DNA of 64,000 nt from Cyclobacterium marinum DSM 745 (GTDB lineage Bacteria > Bacteroidota > Bacteroidia > Cytophagales > Cyclobacteriaceae), in contig NC_015914.1 of assembly GCF_000222485.1 (NCBI RefSeq), positions 5,438,001 to 5,502,000 of the forward strand. Reading direction: 5' to 3'. Below the pieces are notes generated by a model. That model made no database searches and had not been told where the DNA came from. It worked only from the letters and a program-made list of their open reading frames with translations. Made by a program: the position numbers and the translations under genes. Shown piece by piece: positions 28,014-37,494 of this stretch (positions are counted from its first letter, which is position 1; every line of letters begins with the position of its first letter).

Positions 28014-28649
28014 CAATAATCAAAAGTATGAATTTCGAATGGCAATTCATATTTTTTCAGAATTTTACGGAAAGTACTAGTTTTGGAAAATTATTATGTT
28101 GATTTTTTAAATTTGGTGAAATCCAGTTAAACTGGAATGGGAAAAGCCGATTTAAACCAAATAGGTTCATAGATAAAGGGCATTGTATCAGAAGTTCTAG
28201 ATATTAATCTATAAACGGAGTTTCAACAAATCGTATTTACTACTAGTAAAATTTCGGAATATTCTAGTAAGGTGATTTCCTGATCCTTTTTTGAGACTGC
28301 TATAGATTGTTGTAGTGTACTATCACCTATTTTTTAGTTTATACTGGAATATGGACTAACCCGGTGGTATTAATATTTAGTCCATTAGTCGTAATATCTT
28401 TATATCTGCTCTAGCATAATTCAATAACCTGTTAGCTTACCAAACCCCTATCATTTTTGGATTTTTTCTGAGTAATATGCCCTATTTTTAGAAAATCAGG
28501 CTCTGGGACTACCAAATTCAGAATGAAAAACAATTAACCAACTCGTTAGTTATACATTAAAATCCCTATTGTTTTTATTCAGAAATGATGAAGTCTTATT
28601 TGTTATCGGCCAAAGCAGAAAAACATCAAAAGTAATATTCTCAGATGTA
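28014..28649. other. Promoter-bearing intergenic region, no gene seen
   Basis: About 630 AT-rich bases between the His-rich gene and the end of the first nhaA. No open frame or RNA structure is convincing. The efflux operon promoter should lie in the left part. Confidence 0.5.
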
Positions 28650-29993
28650 TCATATATTTTCAATTTTGGGTTTGGTAAATAACAATGTAATGATCCCACC
28701 CAATGCAGCAACTAGTGAGGCTATTAAAATACTGATCTTGGAGATCTTGATAAACTCAGGATCAATAAACGCAAGATTTGTAATAAACAGTGACATGGTA
28801 AAGCCTATGCCAGCTATCATACCCATGCCGATAATATGTTTCCAACGTAGGGAGGTATGTAGTTCTGAGATGCCGAGCTTTTCACCAACAAAAGTAAAAA
28901 GACTAATACCGAGCACTTTACCGATAACCAAGCCTAATACAATACCCAAGCCTAAAGAACTGGAAACCACCTCTAAAATTCCCACATTCAGCTTTACTCC
29001 GGCATTGGCAATGGCGAAGATCGGAATAATGAAAAAAGCATTAAAGTCAATCAAAGCGTTTTCCAATTTAAGCAAAGGTGGCCTTGAGTTTTGCGTGTCC
29101 TTTTTCATGGCTTTAAGGATTTTGCTTTGACGAGTGTCTTGCATGGGGTCGCGGTTCTCAATGTCCGTCTCTTCCAATGCGGCCACATTCTTAGCAGTAC
29201 GCTCTTTCAGTATTTTGCTATCCAGCTTTGGCTTTACAGGGATGGTGATAGCGAAGAGCACTCCTGCTATGGTAGGATGAACACCGGAATTAAGAAAGCA
29301 ATACCACAATGCCACACCTCCCAAAATATACCAGATTAGGCTTTTTATACCAAAACGATTGCACAGCATTAATAATACAAATATGCCGACCCCAGAGCCA
29401 AGGAATAACCAACTCAGCTCATTGCTGTAAAACAGGGCGATGACCAATATGGCCCCCAAGTCATCAGCTATTGCGAGTGCCACCAAAAAGATTTTAAGCT
29501 GTGAAGGCACTTTTTTACCCAATAAACCGATGATACCCAATGAATAGGCAATATCGGTAGCCATAGGTATTCCCCAACCGCTGATATTCTCTGTTCCAGT
29601 ATTGAGACTGACAAAAATCAAGGCAGGCACAACCATACCACCCAAAGCACCTAAAAGAGGCATTGACGCTTTTTTGAGGGAAGACAATTCTCCCACCATA
29701 ATTTCTCTCTTTAGTTCCATCCCGGCCACTAAAAAGAATATGGCCATCAGTCCGTCATTGATCCATTCTTCTATGGTTAGCCCGAAACTGAAATGCTCTG
29801 AAAGCTCAAAAAGAAATTCATCAGTGAGGTAATGATGATATGCATCAGCCCATTGGGAATTGCCCAAAACCAATGCAAGGATTGTGGCCACAATCAACAA
29901 CAGTCCACCGGAGGTTTCCCTATCCAGAAACTTTCGGGCAGTCTCTCCGATATACGCTAATCCGGTACTATTCCTATCTACTGATTGATCCAT
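28650..29993 (-). CDS. nhaA: Na+/H+ antiporter NhaA, copy 1
   Basis: This 447-residue NhaA has 12 membrane helices, with the paired aspartates in VALAIADDLGAI (TM5 region) and the MATDIAYSLGI segment. It carries an extra polar loop of about 50 residues (ERTAKNVAALEETDIENRDP) before TM9 compared with E. coli NhaA. It exchanges Na+ for H+ at the inner membrane. Its start overlaps the SpoIIAA-like gene by 16 nt. A close paralogue with the same neighbour lies at 35561. Confidence 0.96.
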   Translation of the reverse strand: MDQSVDRNSTGLAYIGETARKFLDRETSGGLLLIVATILALVLGNSQWADAYHHYLTDEFLFELSEHFSFGLTIEEWINDGLMAIFFLVAGMELKREIMVGELSSLKKASMPLLGALGGMVVPALIFVSLNTGTENISGWGIPMATDIAYSLGIIGLLGKKVPSQLKIFLVALAIADDLGAILVIALFYSNELSWLFLGSGVGIFVLLMLCNRFGIKSLIWYILGGVALWYCFLNSGVHPTIAGVLFAITIPVKPKLDSKILKERTAKNVAALEETDIENRDPMQDTRQSKILKAMKKDTQNSRPPLLKLENALIDFNAFFIIPIFAIANAGVKLNVGILEVVSSSLGLGIVLGLVIGKVLGISLFTFVGEKLGISELHTSLRWKHIIGMGMIAGIGFTMSLFITNLAFIDPEFIKISKISILIASLVAALGGIITLLFTKPKIENI

Positions 29994-30334
29994 TCTTTAG
30001 CTTTTTGTTTCTCTTCAAGATCAAAATACCGGATATCAGCATTGGTAAATGGCTTCATGAACCGAGTAATCCAATCCTGCCACTTTTTTTCTCCAACCAT
30101 AGCGATTTTTTCATAGTCGTTAGCGTGGGACAAATCCATTTTTAGATCTGCCCACAGACCCTTCATATCCCAACCGGTAAAATCCTGCATTTCAAAGTAC
30201 CATCTCACTTTCTGTCCATGGTACACGATGTTGTGAATCAGAGGATGTATTTTTTGTATGTCAGCTTCAGTCAGGTTTTCCTGAGCTTTCGTAGCAATTA
30301 CATTGTTTTTTGTAAAATCTAATACCTGTAGCAT
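29978..30334 (-). CDS. SpoIIAA-like (STAS-fold) protein, copy 1
   Basis: This 118-residue soluble protein belongs to the SpoIIAA-like/STAS family: an HPLIHNIVYHGQKVRWYFEM strand-helix core and a C-terminal DLEEKQKAKEWI signature. Members are of unknown function and often lie beside transporters. The stop lies 16 nt inside nhaA, so the two are translationally coupled. The same pair with the same overlap occurs at 36922-36937. It may regulate NhaA. Confidence 0.88.
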   Translation of the reverse strand: MLQVLDFTKNNVIATKAQENLTEADIQKIHPLIHNIVYHGQKVRWYFEMQDFTGWDMKGLWADLKMDLSHANDYEKIAMVGEKKWQDWITRFMKPFTNADIRYFDLEEKQKAKEWINQ

Positions 30335-30346
30335 ACTGAGTTTAAT

Positions 30347-31663
30347 TTAATGGTTGAACAATTCCTTTTCGTTTTCAGGGTCTATTTCTTCTTTTGATTT
30401 TTTATCCAAAAAATAATCGAGGGCTCTGCCAACAACAATTGCACCCACAAATGCCGCATAAACCTGCCATTGATATTGGATTATTAGCGATAAACTAATT
30501 AGTATGGCCACGATAGGCAGTATTGGCACTTTGCCTACTGATAAGGGAACTTTGAAAGGCCGCTCTTGGTCAGGTGCTTTAAACCGAAGCACAATAAGCG
30601 CAACATTTACGGCAACAAAAACAAGCAAAGCTCCAAGAGATGACATCCCCGCTACAATTTTAATATCTCCTAGCAGTAAGAACCCAGCTACGGCTACCAT
30701 AACTGCAAGCGTTGTCACCCAAGGTACTTTTTGAGTATTTGTTTTTATCATAAACTTTGGAAGTTCGCCCATCTTTGCCATTCCAAAAAGCACTCTACTA
30801 ATGGAAATGATACCACTAAACGCGGCATTTGCTGTAGCGAAGAGAGCAGCTACCGCTAATACGACAGGCAACCAACTATTGAGATTTGATGCGGCAAGGG
30901 ACAGTGGCGAATCCACTTCGGCCAAGGCAGAAGGATCTGCTATATTTAGTACAGTAAAGGCAATGAACAAGTAAATGATGGTAGTAATTACCATAGTCGA
31001 TAAAAAAGCACGGGGAATTGTCTTTCCAGGGTTTTTAACTTCCGAACCCAATGCGGCCATATGCTCAAATCCGGTGTAGATAAAGAATAGCGTTGCAGTA
31101 GCGGCTAAGGTTCCTGACAGCGATTCCACCTTGAAAAAACCTGCTTTAGGTGCACCAGTCTCCAACAATCCAAATACAATGAGGATCAATAGACCCAGTA
31201 ATTGTATGCTTACCATAATCACATTGGCAGTTGATGATTTTTTGATTCCGGTGATGCTTATTAAAGTGATCAACAGCAGGATACCATAACTAATTAAGAG
31301 GGAAGGCACATTGAAAAAAGTATTGAAGTAACCCGAAAAAGCCAATAATACTGCAGCAACTGTGGCGGAACTGTGAAAAGCAATTGTCCAGCCGGTAAGG
31401 AATGAAGGAATATCAATTTTGGGAAAAGCCTTTCTAACAAAAATGAATTCTGCACCTGCACTGGGGTATGTAGAAGAAAGTTCGGCATAGGAAAATGCAG
31501 AAAAACTTGCGGCCACCGCAGCAAAAATAAAGCTGAGCCAAAGGTCATATCCTGCCTGGCCAGCCGCTGCACCTATGACCGTATAGATCCCTGCACCTAC
31601 AATGGTACCGACCCCATAAAAGGTTAGCCTTAGAACTCCGAGTTCTTTTTTTAATTCTGCCAT
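30347..31663 (-). CDS. APC-superfamily amino acid permease
   Basis: This 438-residue, 12-helix transporter has the APC N-terminal signature GVGTIVGAGIYTVIG in helix 1 and the TGFEHMAALGSEVKNP helix 6 region. The substrate is probably an amino acid or polyamine. It lies 12 bp upstream of the SpoIIAA-like/nhaA pair and 7 bp downstream of the CDF gene, so it is part of the long minus-strand operon. Amino acid antiport could contribute to pH control. Confidence 0.92.
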   Translation of the reverse strand: MAELKKELGVLRLTFYGVGTIVGAGIYTVIGAAAGQAGYDLWLSFIFAAVAASFSAFSYAELSSTYPSAGAEFIFVRKAFPKIDIPSFLTGWTIAFHSSATVAAVLLAFSGYFNTFFNVPSLLISYGILLLITLISITGIKKSSTANVIMVSIQLLGLLILIVFGLLETGAPKAGFFKVESLSGTLAATATLFFIYTGFEHMAALGSEVKNPGKTIPRAFLSTMVITTIIYLFIAFTVLNIADPSALAEVDSPLSLAASNLNSWLPVVLAVAALFATANAAFSGIISISRVLFGMAKMGELPKFMIKTNTQKVPWVTTLAVMVAVAGFLLLGDIKIVAGMSSLGALLVFVAVNVALIVLRFKAPDQERPFKVPLSVGKVPILPIVAILISLSLIIQYQWQVYAAFVGAIVVGRALDYFLDKKSKEEIDPENEKELFNH

Positions 31664-31670
31664 AAAAATT

Positions 31671-32465
31671 TTATTTAGCCAGTTTCAAAATCCTCACTGC
31701 TCCACGCAATACAAAGGCAAAAACGATCCCGCCAACAATCAAATCGGGCCACTTACTTTCCAGAAAATAAACCAAGACACCAGCCAGTATTACCCCTCCG
31801 TTGACGATGATGTCATTAGAAGTGAAAATAGCACTGGCCTGCATGTGGGCCTCTTTGCTTTTTGCCTTGTTGATCAGCCATAATGAGACGAGGTTACCCA
31901 CTAAAGCCAGCAGGGAAACGATAATCATCCACTGGAAAAGGGGTGTTTCGCTTTGGGTGAAAAACCTGCGTAGTACTTCTGAAAAGCCAAGGAGCGCCAG
32001 GCCCATTTGAAAATAACCACTGATCTTTGCTACTTTCTTCTTACGGGAAACAGCCGCTCCCACGGCAAAGAGACTCAGACCATAAACAATAGAATCAGCC
32101 AGCATGTCCAGCGAATCGGCAATGAGACCCATAGATGCAGAAATCCAACCCGTAGTCATTTCGATGACGAAAAATCCAAAATTGATTCCCAGCACCCACC
32201 AGAGTATTTTCTTGTGTTTGGTCTCGTCTTCGGCAATGGGCATTTCTGCCTCAGAAGTAGTACCTTGGAGTTGATCATTGAGGTTTAGTTCACTGATGGC
32301 ATTTTGTATAGGCAGTACTTCATCCTGATGGAAGACGTCCAGCTTGCGTGCTGGGATGTCAAACTCCAGGTGCTTTATCTGGCCCAGAGGTTCCAGTTTC
32401 ATGCGGATCATTTGCTCCTCCGAGGGGCAGTCCATTTTGGTTATACTAAATGTGCTTTTTTTCAT
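31671..32465 (-). CDS. CDF-family cation transporter with N-terminal HMA-like domain
   Basis: The protein has 264 residues from Met at 32465, the start that matches related proteins (MKKSTFSITKMDCPSEEQ); upstream ATGs at 32501 and 32480 are possible. An HMA-like domain with a single-Cys MDCPSEE motif (about 11-75) is followed by a CDF membrane domain with the metal site GLIADSLDMLADSIVYG (helix 2) and ASAIFTSNDIIVNGG (helix 5). It exports Zn/Co/Fe-type ions against protons. The gene overlaps the end of the fur-like gene, a sign of co-regulation. Confidence 0.9.
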   Translation of the reverse strand: MKKSTFSITKMDCPSEEQMIRMKLEPLGQIKHLEFDIPARKLDVFHQDEVLPIQNAISELNLNDQLQGTTSEAEMPIAEDETKHKKILWWVLGINFGFFVIEMTTGWISASMGLIADSLDMLADSIVYGLSLFAVGAAVSRKKKVAKISGYFQMGLALLGFSEVLRRFFTQSETPLFQWMIIVSLLALVGNLVSLWLINKAKSKEAHMQASAIFTSNDIIVNGGVILAGVLVYFLESKWPDLIVGGIVFAFVLRGAVRILKLAK

Positions 32466-32901
32466 TCCGGTAGTTTCCATTACATTTTTCGCAGATTCCA
32501 TGCAACACCAAGTTTACCCTTATAATATGGTAGTCGCCTCCAATTGAAAGGAGATTTATTGGCATAGTTTCGGGTAAACAGAAGGTATTATTACATTTCT
32601 TACAGTGAAAGTGGAGGTGCCATTTTTTATCTATCGATCCAGGTTTTAATATTGCAAATTTTACTGTTCCCGTACCATCATCAATCCTGTGAACAATTCC
32701 TTTTTGTTCAAAAAGATTGATTGTGCGATAGAAAGTTGTTAGATTTATTGGCTTTTCCTGCCTGGAAGAAATAGCCAAAGCTTGTTGAAGTTCTTTTAAA
32801 CTACAAGCTGTTTTCTTTCTAAGAATGTATTTAATCACCTTGGAACGAGTATCAGTTGATCGAATGCCATGATCCTTAAGTATATCTTCTGGAATGCTCA
32901 T
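32446..32901 (-). CDS. Fur-family transcriptional regulator (Zur/Fur-like), copy 1
   Basis: This 151-residue protein has a winged helix with FYRTINLFEQKGIVHRI (recognition helix region), the metal site HLHFHCKKC and two CxxC zinc pairs (CKKC, CEKC). It would repress under metal sufficiency. The gene is 24 bp downstream of the P1B-4 ATPase gene and overlaps the CDF gene, so it probably senses the metal they export. Confidence 0.92.
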   Translation of the reverse strand: MSIPEDILKDHGIRSTDTRSKVIKYILRKKTACSLKELQQALAISSRQEKPINLTTFYRTINLFEQKGIVHRIDDGTGTVKFAILKPGSIDKKWHLHFHCKKCNNTFCLPETMPINLLSIGGDYHIIRVNLVLHGICEKCNGNYRNEKKHI

Positions 32902-32925
32902 ATTTTAATCAAAGGTTATAATATC

Positions 32926-35439
32926 TCAAGATAGGTGTTTTTTATATGCCAATAATCTCAATGCATTAAAGACTACCACCAAGGTAGAACCTTCATGAAT
33001 AAGCACTGCAATACCAATATTAGCCAAACCAAAAATAGTTGAAGGAATTAGCAAAGCCACTATTCCTAAACTAATCCAGAGATTTTGCTTGATAATGCCT
33101 TTTGCCTTTCTACTCAACCCAATTGCAAAAGGCAAAGTTTCCAGCTTGTCCGCCATCAAGGCGATATCGGCTGTCTCCAGAGCTACATCACTTCCGGCAG
33201 CTCCCATAGCAATACCTACCGTGCTGTTGGCCATGGCTGGGGCATCATTCACGCCATCACCAACCATCGCTACTTTAGATTCTTGTTCTTTCAATTTTTT
33301 GATAGCATCCACTTTTTCTTCGGGCAACAAGCTTCCCCAGGCATCTGTAAGCCCGATTTCTTTGGCTACAGCATCGGCTACTTGCTGGTTATCCCCGGTA
33401 AGCATGATCATGCGCTTGATGCCAATTTTTTTCAGTTCGGCCAGAGTTGCCTTTGCCGATTCACGCGGTGTGTCCATTAGTGCTATCGTACCGATGTATT
33501 CTGCGTTCCTGCGGATAAGCATGGTGGTGTTGCCACCTCCTTCGAGTTCCCTTACTTGTTCTTCTATTTCCTGAGAAGGTTTATTTTCATCCAGATCCTC
33601 AAACAAGTCAAGGTTTCCTATGTAGATTTTATCACTTCCCAATGAAGCTTTGATCCCTTTCCCCAACACGGCTTCAAGATCACTCGCTTCTGGAATGACT
33701 GTATCTTTTAACCGCTCTTTCCCATCCCTCACTACCGCTTTTGCCAGCGGGTGGTCACTTAGGTTTTCCACCGCCACCGCTATTTTTAAGAGTTCATTTT
33801 CACTCACGTTCCCAAGAGGAACTACTTTGGTGAGTTTAGGTTTTCCCTCGGTTAGCGTTCCGGTTTTGTCGAAGGCCAGAGCTGTCAAAACGCCCAGATC
33901 TTCCAACGGCCGTCCACCTTTTATAAGCACACCACCTTTTGCAGCGCGGGCAACCCCACTCAAAACAGCGCTAGGCGTGGAGATCGCCAACGCACATGGA
34001 CTTGCAGCAACCAGTACGGCCATCGCGCGGTAAAAACTCTCACTAAAGGTTTCGTCAATGACCAAAAAAGCACCTAGCAATAGTACAACCAGTGCCAGTA
34101 CAGAAGGCACGAAGTATTTCTCAAACTTATCAGTAAGAAGTTGGGTAGGTGATTTCTGAGTCTGGGCTTCATTCACCAATTTTACCAAACGGGAGAGGGT
34201 AGAGTCCTTCGCTACTTTAATGACTTTGATTTCCAGCGTATTGTTGCCATTGATGGTACCCGAAAAAGCACGGTTCTCGTCTTTGATGTCTTTTTCCTGT
34301 GACCAGTCTTTATCGGGATTATCCACCGGTTCTTTATCTACCGGCACACTTTCCCCGGTGATTGGTGCCTGATTCACACTACTTGTACCACTGACAATCA
34401 CGCCATCGGCTGAGATTTTGCTATTGGGCTTCACCACAATGATGTCGCCTATGCTTAGTTCTTCTATACCTACTTCTTCCGTTTTACCATTTCGCTTAAC
34501 TAATGCCGTTTTAGGAGCGAGATCTGCTAAAGCAGCAATGGATTTACGGGCTTTGTTCATGGCATAGTGTTCCAGCGCATGCCCCATGCTAAAAAGGAAG
34601 AGGAGTAATGCACCTTCCGCCCATTCGCCCAGAATTGCCGCTCCAATGGCCGCTACCAGCATCAGGAAATCAATTTCAAAGCCGCCTTTGGCCACTGTTT
34701 GAATGGCTTCTTTGGCTGTGAAATAGCCACCAAAGAAGTATGCCCCGATGTATAATGCGAGGCTCACCCAGGAAGGCACAGCCTCTACATAAGACAATCC
34801 AAAGCCAATTCCGAGCAATGCTCCGCAGATGATAGAAAAAATCAGCTCGGTGTTTTTACCGAAAATGCCTCCATGCGAATGTTCATGATCTTCACCTTCC
34901 TCATGTTCATGTTCCTTATCAGCTTCTTCTTTTTGCTCTTCGCCTTTTTCGGCTTCATGTGTCTTTTTTATGTACCGCTCGACTTCTACTTCTGTAGATA
35001 GAATATCTAAACCTTCTTTGCGCAATACAGTAAGGATTTTTTCATCGTTTATTTTTGCTGTTTCAAATTCTAATCCGATCATACCCGAAGCAGATACTGC
35101 GGACTGTAAAACTCCATCTAATCTATTGAGTGCTTCTTCAATTTTTCTGGCATGACGGGTATGACGAATCCCTTCTACCTCAATTAACCGGTGACCGTAT
35201 TTATCAATAATGGAAGCACCTGTACGTTTAGCTAATTTTTGTATCTGATCAATCGTAATAAGCTCAGGGTTATAGTGAAAGCATAGCTGTGGTACGCCAT
35301 TGTCGGTTTCGTCTGCTACATGCACTTTTTCAAGGCCTTCTTTATCCTGAAGTTGTTGAATAAGTTTTTGCACACATTGATCCTTCTCGTCCGGTACTTC
35401 AGGCAGGAGTAATGGTATTTTTATTTGTAGCTTTTTCAT
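32926..35439 (-). CDS. P1B-type metal-transporting ATPase, P1B-4-like (Co/Zn/Fe type)
   Basis: The 837-residue pump has two N-terminal HMA-fold domains that lack CxxC (the second has RHTRHARK in that position) and a His/Glu linker (KEHEHEEGEDHEHSHGG, about residue 175-192). It carries the A-domain TGES, SPC instead of CPC in TM6 (about residue 480), DKTGTLTEG (about 524) and HEGST in the last helices (about 816). SPC plus HEGxT marks subgroup P1B-4. The motor motifs are intact. It sits in a Fur-CDF-ATPase unit. A second, decayed copy of its first 60 codons lies at 37310-37494. Confidence 0.95.
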   Translation of the reverse strand: MKKLQIKIPLLLPEVPDEKDQCVQKLIQQLQDKEGLEKVHVADETDNGVPQLCFHYNPELITIDQIQKLAKRTGASIIDKYGHRLIEVEGIRHTRHARKIEEALNRLDGVLQSAVSASGMIGLEFETAKINDEKILTVLRKEGLDILSTEVEVERYIKKTHEAEKGEEQKEEADKEHEHEEGEDHEHSHGGIFGKNTELIFSIICGALLGIGFGLSYVEAVPSWVSLALYIGAYFFGGYFTAKEAIQTVAKGGFEIDFLMLVAAIGAAILGEWAEGALLLFLFSMGHALEHYAMNKARKSIAALADLAPKTALVKRNGKTEEVGIEELSIGDIIVVKPNSKISADGVIVSGTSSVNQAPITGESVPVDKEPVDNPDKDWSQEKDIKDENRAFSGTINGNNTLEIKVIKVAKDSTLSRLVKLVNEAQTQKSPTQLLTDKFEKYFVPSVLALVVLLLGAFLVIDETFSESFYRAMAVLVAASPCALAISTPSAVLSGVARAAKGGVLIKGGRPLEDLGVLTALAFDKTGTLTEGKPKLTKVVPLGNVSENELLKIAVAVENLSDHPLAKAVVRDGKERLKDTVIPEASDLEAVLGKGIKASLGSDKIYIGNLDLFEDLDENKPSQEIEEQVRELEGGGNTTMLIRRNAEYIGTIALMDTPRESAKATLAELKKIGIKRMIMLTGDNQQVADAVAKEIGLTDAWGSLLPEEKVDAIKKLKEQESKVAMVGDGVNDAPAMANSTVGIAMGAAGSDVALETADIALMADKLETLPFAIGLSRKAKGIIKQNLWISLGIVALLIPSTIFGLANIGIAVLIHEGSTLVVVFNALRLLAYKKHLS

Positions 35440-35560
35440 AATTGAATTTATATAGTCTGTTTAAACATTCTTGCATTTTGATATCTATAATACAATTAGT
35501 GGTTGAATATACCGGAGTATTTCAATGGATTGGTATAGTGGGACATTGAAAACATCGTGA

Positions 35561-36937
35561 TTATTCATTTTCAGAATAATCATAATTTTCAGTCTCCTTA
35601 TAGTTATTCTGCTTCGTGCCGATCACCAAAGTAATGACACCACCTATAGCAGCAATTAGAGAAGCCATTAAAATACTGATTTTGGATACCTTGATAATCT
35701 CAGGATTGTCAAATGCCAGGTTGGTAATAAACAGTGACATGGTGAACCCTATACCGGCTATAAGGCCCATACCAATAATATGCCGCCATTTCAATGAAGG
35801 ATGCAGTTCTGCAATACCTAATTTCTGACCGATAAATGCGAACAATCCAATACCGGCAACTTTACCCACGGCAAGCCCTAATAAAATACCAAGCCCAAGA
35901 GAGCCCGAAACCACTTCCATAAACCCGACATCCAGTTTTACACCTGCATTGGCAATGGCAAAAATCGGGATAATGAAAAAAGCATTAAAGTCAATTAAAC
36001 TGTTTTCTAACCTGAGCAATGGTGGCCTGGCATTTTCCGTGTCTTTTTTAATAGCTTTCAGTATTTGTCCTTGGCGCTTATCCTGCATGGGGTCACGGTT
36101 TTCAATATCTGTTTCTTCTAATGCTTTGATATTATGAACGGTACGCTCCTTTAAAACCTTACTGTCCAATTTGGGTTTTACAGGTATGGTTACAGCTAAA
36201 AGCACCCCTGCTATAGTCGGGTGAATGCCTGAATTCAGGAAGCAATACCATAAAGCGACTCCTCCCACAATGTACCAGAAGAGGTTTTTTACCCCAAAAC
36301 GGTTTAACAGTAACAAAAGGATGAATACGCCTCCACCAGCACTGAAGTACAGCCCACTAAGCTCATTGCTGTAAAAGAGTGCAATAACGAGTATTGCCCC
36401 CAAATCATCCGCTATGGCCAGCGCCACCAAAAAGATTTTTATCTGAGCAGGTACCCGTTTACCCAACAGGCTAATGATGCCCAAAGAATAGGCAATATCT
36501 GTAGCCATAGGGATTCCCCAGCCATTGATATTTTCCGTACCGTAGTTAAAACCTGCGAAAATCAGTGCGGGTAAAATCATACCACCGATTGCTCCCATGA
36601 GCGGCATAGAAGCTTTTTTGAAGGACGATAATTCGCCCACCATTATTTCCCGCTTCAGTTCCATGCCGGCCACCAGAAAGAATATGGCCATCAGCCCGTC
36701 ATTGATCCATTCCTCGGTGGTCAGACCAAAAGAAAAATGTTCGGATAGTTCAAAGAGAAATTCGTCTTTCAGATAGTGGTGGTAAGCATCTGCCCAAGGG
36801 GAATTGCCCAGCACTAGGGCAATAATAGTTGCGCCAATTAGAAGCAATCCTCCGGTGGTCTCCCTGTCTAGAAACTTACGGGCAGTTTCTCTAATATATG
36901 CTAATCCGGAGTTGCTAATTTCTATTGACCGATCCAT
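35561..36937 (-). CDS. nhaA: Na+/H+ antiporter NhaA, copy 2
   Basis: This 458-residue NhaA is a close paralogue of the protein at 28650 along the full length (same VALAIADDLGAI aspartate pair, same ENRDPMQD loop), with a Tyr/Glu/Asn-rich C-terminal tail not shared by copy 1. It overlaps its SpoIIAA-like partner by 16 nt. Together they were inserted between MgtC and the P1B-4 ATPase. Confidence 0.96.
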   Translation of the reverse strand: MDRSIEISNSGLAYIRETARKFLDRETTGGLLLIGATIIALVLGNSPWADAYHHYLKDEFLFELSEHFSFGLTTEEWINDGLMAIFFLVAGMELKREIMVGELSSFKKASMPLMGAIGGMILPALIFAGFNYGTENINGWGIPMATDIAYSLGIISLLGKRVPAQIKIFLVALAIADDLGAILVIALFYSNELSGLYFSAGGGVFILLLLLNRFGVKNLFWYIVGGVALWYCFLNSGIHPTIAGVLLAVTIPVKPKLDSKVLKERTVHNIKALEETDIENRDPMQDKRQGQILKAIKKDTENARPPLLRLENSLIDFNAFFIIPIFAIANAGVKLDVGFMEVVSGSLGLGILLGLAVGKVAGIGLFAFIGQKLGIAELHPSLKWRHIIGMGLIAGIGFTMSLFITNLAFDNPEIIKVSKISILMASLIAAIGGVITLVIGTKQNNYKETENYDYSENE

Positions 36938-37278
36938 TCCTTCGCCTTTTGCTTTTCCTGGAGGTCAAAAAATTTGACTTCTGAATCTGTAAACAAATCC
37001 ATGGCTTTGGCCGCCCATTCCTGCCATTTTTTGTTTCCTTCAAATTCCGTTTTGCCATAATCTGATAAATGTGCGGTATCTACCTTTAGGCCTTCCCATA
37101 AACCTTCCAGCTTGTAGCGGCGAAGGTTTTCCAATTCAAAGTAGAAATCTACCTTATTTCCCTTATCGATGATATGATGTATGAGCGGATGGATTTTTTC
37201 TATGCCTTTTTTTGTGATCTTACCGCTCATTTCAGCGGTAATTAAGATTTCCTTTTTAGTTTCCTGTAGCTGTATCAT
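36922..37278 (-). CDS. SpoIIAA-like (STAS-fold) protein, copy 2
   Basis: This 118-residue paralogue of the protein at 29978 has the same length and the same C-terminal signature (DLQEKQKAKEWIGQ), but a clearly diverged middle. It is coupled to nhaA copy 2 by a 16-nt overlap. The biochemical role is unknown; being kept next to NhaA in both copies suggests a functional pair. Confidence 0.88.
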   Translation of the reverse strand: MIQLQETKKEILITAEMSGKITKKGIEKIHPLIHHIIDKGNKVDFYFELENLRRYKLEGLWEGLKVDTAHLSDYGKTEFEGNKKWQEWAAKAMDLFTDSEVKFFDLQEKQKAKEWIGQ

Positions 37279-37309
37279 TTTCTTTTAACTTTAATTTATA
37301 TTAATTCAA

Positions 37310-37494
37310 GAGTGTTTTCTATATTTCATTGCCTCTTGCATATCCAACTTCCACATTCCATTTTCATCGTTCGCATAAATTTTCTACAAGCCTTCTTTTC
37401 CCTAAAGTTGTTGAATAAGTTTTTGTACACATTGATCTTTTTCATCCGGTACTTCGGGCAGGAGTAATGGTATTTTTATTTGTAGTTTTTTCAT
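37310..37494 (-). pseudogene. Duplicated N-terminal fragment of the P1B-4 ATPase
   Basis: The first 30 codons match the start of the ATPase at 35439 residue for residue (MKKLQIKIPLLLPEVP through LIQQL). The homology continues past a TAG (37404-37402), a GKEGL match and a second TAG (37386-37384), then decays into unrelated codons. The ATG overlaps the mgtC stop as ATGA. This is the original 5' end of an MgtC-coupled ATPase gene, now disconnected from the pump. Confidence 0.85.

Noticed and set aside
28021..28028. TAnnTTTG promoter element before the His-rich gene
   Set aside because: It matches the consensus but would place the transcript start at the ATG itself, which would need a leaderless mRNA.
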